From the NCBI GenBank assembly GCA_950068635.1, contig CATMIM010000050.1, positions 1 to 7,137 of the forward strand: a stretch of 7,137 nucleotides of DNA, given 5' to 3'. Below are positions 5,965 through 7,137 of the stretch, piece after piece. The notes below the pieces were generated by a model. It made no database searches. It was not told the DNA's origin and saw only the letters and a program-made list of their open reading frames with translations. Numbering within the stretch: the stretch's first letter is position 1; each line of letters opens with the position of its first letter. Position numbers and translations under genes: made by a program. This DNA comes from an uncultured Candidatus Poseidoniales archaeon (lineage in GTDB: Archaea > Thermoplasmatota > Poseidoniia > Poseidoniales > Thalassarchaeaceae).

Positions 5965-7137
5965 TCAACCCTCATCGAAAAGAGACCAATCATCCATCTC
6001 GGGCGTCTTGTACCACCACGCCCCGAGTTCGTCCTCCCACCAGCTGGTGCCGTGTTCGTCGGTCGTGACATCACCATCCACGACAACGTCTTCCGCCTGC
6101 AGGTCATCCGAATCCCCGACGAATTCCTCCACTGACGCTTCAACAGCAGCAGGGGGGGCTTCGGAGTCTACGCCTTCTGCCCTCCGTCGCCTGATGACCA
6201 CTGCGGCTGTGATGCCCCCTGCTACCAACAGGAGCACGAGAACGATGAGAGCGAACATCATCCCGGACAGGGCGCCATCGCCGCCACGGCCGAGGAACAA
6301 CTGCGCATCTGAACAGCCATCCTCCTGAACCGAGTCCCCGGAGTCGGTCCAAGGACACAGGTCGGCGGAGTCCACGACGCCATCGCCATCCTCGTCACGC
6401 TGTGAGGCGCCGCACCCATCGATGACGTCTTCCAACTCAGCGGTGGGTGTGTCGGGGCAGGTGTCATCAGCATTCATCACGCCGTCCTTGTCATCATCCA
6501 ACTCACCGTCCCAGCAACCGAAGATGTCCACCTCTCCGATGTGTTCTGCGGGCGTGTTCCTGCAACGAGGCAGTTCGTCTCCGTCCTGGATACCGTCACC
6601 GTCGGTGTCTCGCTCGGCATCTGTGCATCCGTCGGGCCCGACGACAACTGCGTTCGGAGAGTCGAGGCAGTCGTCGACATCGTCGATGATGCCGTCGCGG
6701 TCGAGGTCGTCGGTACAGCCGTCCAGATCATCGTCCATTCCTACGACTGCGGCGATATCAGGGCAATTGTCGTAGAGATTCTGAACACCGTCGCCGTCGC
6801 TGTCAGCCTGGCCAGCGCTGCAGCCGTAAGGATCGACCTCCACATTCAGCGGTGTCCCAGGGCAACGGTCGACGACATTGCCCTCGGAATCGAACTCCCG
6901 TATGCCGTCACCGTCGTCGTCCCAATCCTCGAGTTCGTCGTGGCAGCCGTCCCGGTCACCATCCAGGTCAGGCGTCGAGAACCAGCCGGTCACACCCTGA
7001 GGACAGTCATCCTCGTCATCGTAGAGTCCGTCGCCGTCGTCATCGGTGTCGCAAGCGTCGCCCGCGCCATCCAGGTCTGTGTCAAGTTGGCTGGGGTTGA
7101 CAACCGCAGAACAGTTGTCTTGGCCATCGAGCACACC
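5965..7137 (-). CDS. Surface protein with TSP3-like Ca2+ stalk, membrane helix and Trp-rich tail, 5' end cut by window
   Basis: The visible 390 residues are the C-terminal part of a larger protein. The frame is open to the window edge, and the first codons (GVLDGQDNC) are the middle of a DGxxDxxDNC repeat, so the GTG at 7134 is not a true start. Residues 1-277 are TSP3-like Ca2+-binding repeats with regular Cys. They include one extended Trp/Cys module (C45, W52, DGC65, C92) like those of the downstream protein, then several DxDGDGVxxxxDxCPxTP units with GCS caps. A membrane helix (about 289-315) ends in RRRR and is followed by an acidic 75-residue tail with WWEDELGAWW. By analogy with its downstream neighbour it is a type-I surface protein. 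Its N-terminal domain is unseen, so its ligand or activity is unknown. The stop codon is 87 bp before the downstream start, on the same strand. Confidence 0.9.
   Translation of the reverse strand, partial: GVLDGQDNCSAVVNPSQLDTDLDGAGDACDTDDDGDGLYDDEDDCPQGVTGWFSTPDLDGDRDGCHDELEDWDDDGDGIREFDSEGNVVDRCPGTPLNVEVDPYGCSAGQADSDGDGVQNLYDNCPDIAAVVGMDDDLDGCTDDLDRDGIIDDVDDCLDSPNAVVVGPDGCTDAERDTDGDGIQDGDELPRCRNTPAEHIGEVDIFGCWDGELDDDKDGVMNADDTCPDTPTAELEDVIDGCGASQRDEDGDGVVDSADLCPWTDSGDSVQEDGCSDAQLFLGRGGDGALSGMMFALIVLVLLLVAGGITAAVVIRRRRAEGVDSEAPPAAVEASVEEFVGDSDDLQAEDVVVDGDVTTDEHGTSWWEDELGAWWYKTPEMDDWSLFDEG
6013..6075 (-). other. Trp-rich tail motif, copy 2
   Basis: Residues 355-375 of the truncated protein match the same GD-x2-TD-x2-G-x2-W-[YW]-x4-G-x2-W pattern as the tail at 2314-2376, with no gaps. 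It is then followed by YKTPEMDDWSLFDEG to the C-terminus. Confidence 0.7.
6193..6273 (-). other. C-terminal membrane helix with RRRR stop-transfer
   Basis: Residues about 289-315 of the truncated protein, with core FALIVLVLLLVAGGITAAVV, are strongly hydrophobic and run straight into RRRR. This predicts one pass, with the repeats outside and the tail inside. Confidence 0.9.
6307..7137 (-). repeat. TSP3-like calcium-binding repeats of the truncated protein
   Basis: Successive Asp-rich units include DTDDDGDGLYDDEDDCP, DSDGDGVQNLYDNCP, DDLDRDGIIDDVDDC, DTDGDGIQDGDELPRC, DDDKDGVMNADDTCP and DEDGDGVVDSADLCP. Most are separated by 14-20 residue linkers ending in D-x-x-GC. This linker style matches the canonical short TSP3-like unit rather than the extended module that dominates the neighbour. 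The array probably continues beyond the window. Confidence 0.88.

Overview
This window holds four protein-coding genes, two of them cut by the window edges. GC content is high, roughly 60% by eye. There are no RNA genes, insertion sequences or CRISPR arrays. The best taxonomic guess is a marine planktonic archaeon of the Marine Group II Euryarchaeota (Poseidoniales-like). That rests on two large secreted proteins with acidic Ca2+-binding repeats, each ending in one membrane helix, an Arg-rich stop-transfer and a short Trp-rich tail, and on the lack of Shine-Dalgarno sequences at several starts. It is an inference about style, not a marker-gene result. A marine bacterium with similar surface proteins remains possible.

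Left part (1-2254): a divergent pair of sugar-nucleotide genes. On the minus strand is a nearly complete UDP-N-acetylhexosamine-type dehydrogenase (UDP-ManNAc/GalNAc/GlcNAc 6-dehydrogenase family). All its catalytic motifs are present and only the last few residues lie beyond base 1. On the plus strand, after a 125-bp divergent spacer and behind a strong AGGAGG, is a 281-residue Rossmann protein of the extended-SDR (NAD-dependent epimerase/dehydratase) family. Its catalytic YxxxK appears replaced by TxxxQ.

Right part (2275-7137): two consecutive minus-strand genes for type-I membrane-anchored surface proteins. The upstream one (5965-7137, 5' end missing) is a Ca2+-binding stalk with a C-terminal membrane helix and a Trp-rich tail. 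The downstream one (2275-5877, 1200 residues) is complete: signal peptide, seven-bladed SBBP-type beta-propeller, about 560 residues of thrombospondin-type-3-like repeats, membrane helix and cytoplasmic tail. Between them is an 87-bp gap containing a nested set of perfect inverted repeats. Both tails carry the same 21-residue pattern with identical spacing.

Taken together, the window looks like a cell-surface locus: enzymes for acidic sugar nucleotides next to long calcium-rigidified surface proteins. The most unusual items are the shared post-membrane Trp motif, the structured intercistronic element, the seven-copy extended Cys/Trp/Asp module and the SDR-like protein lacking its catalytic pair.
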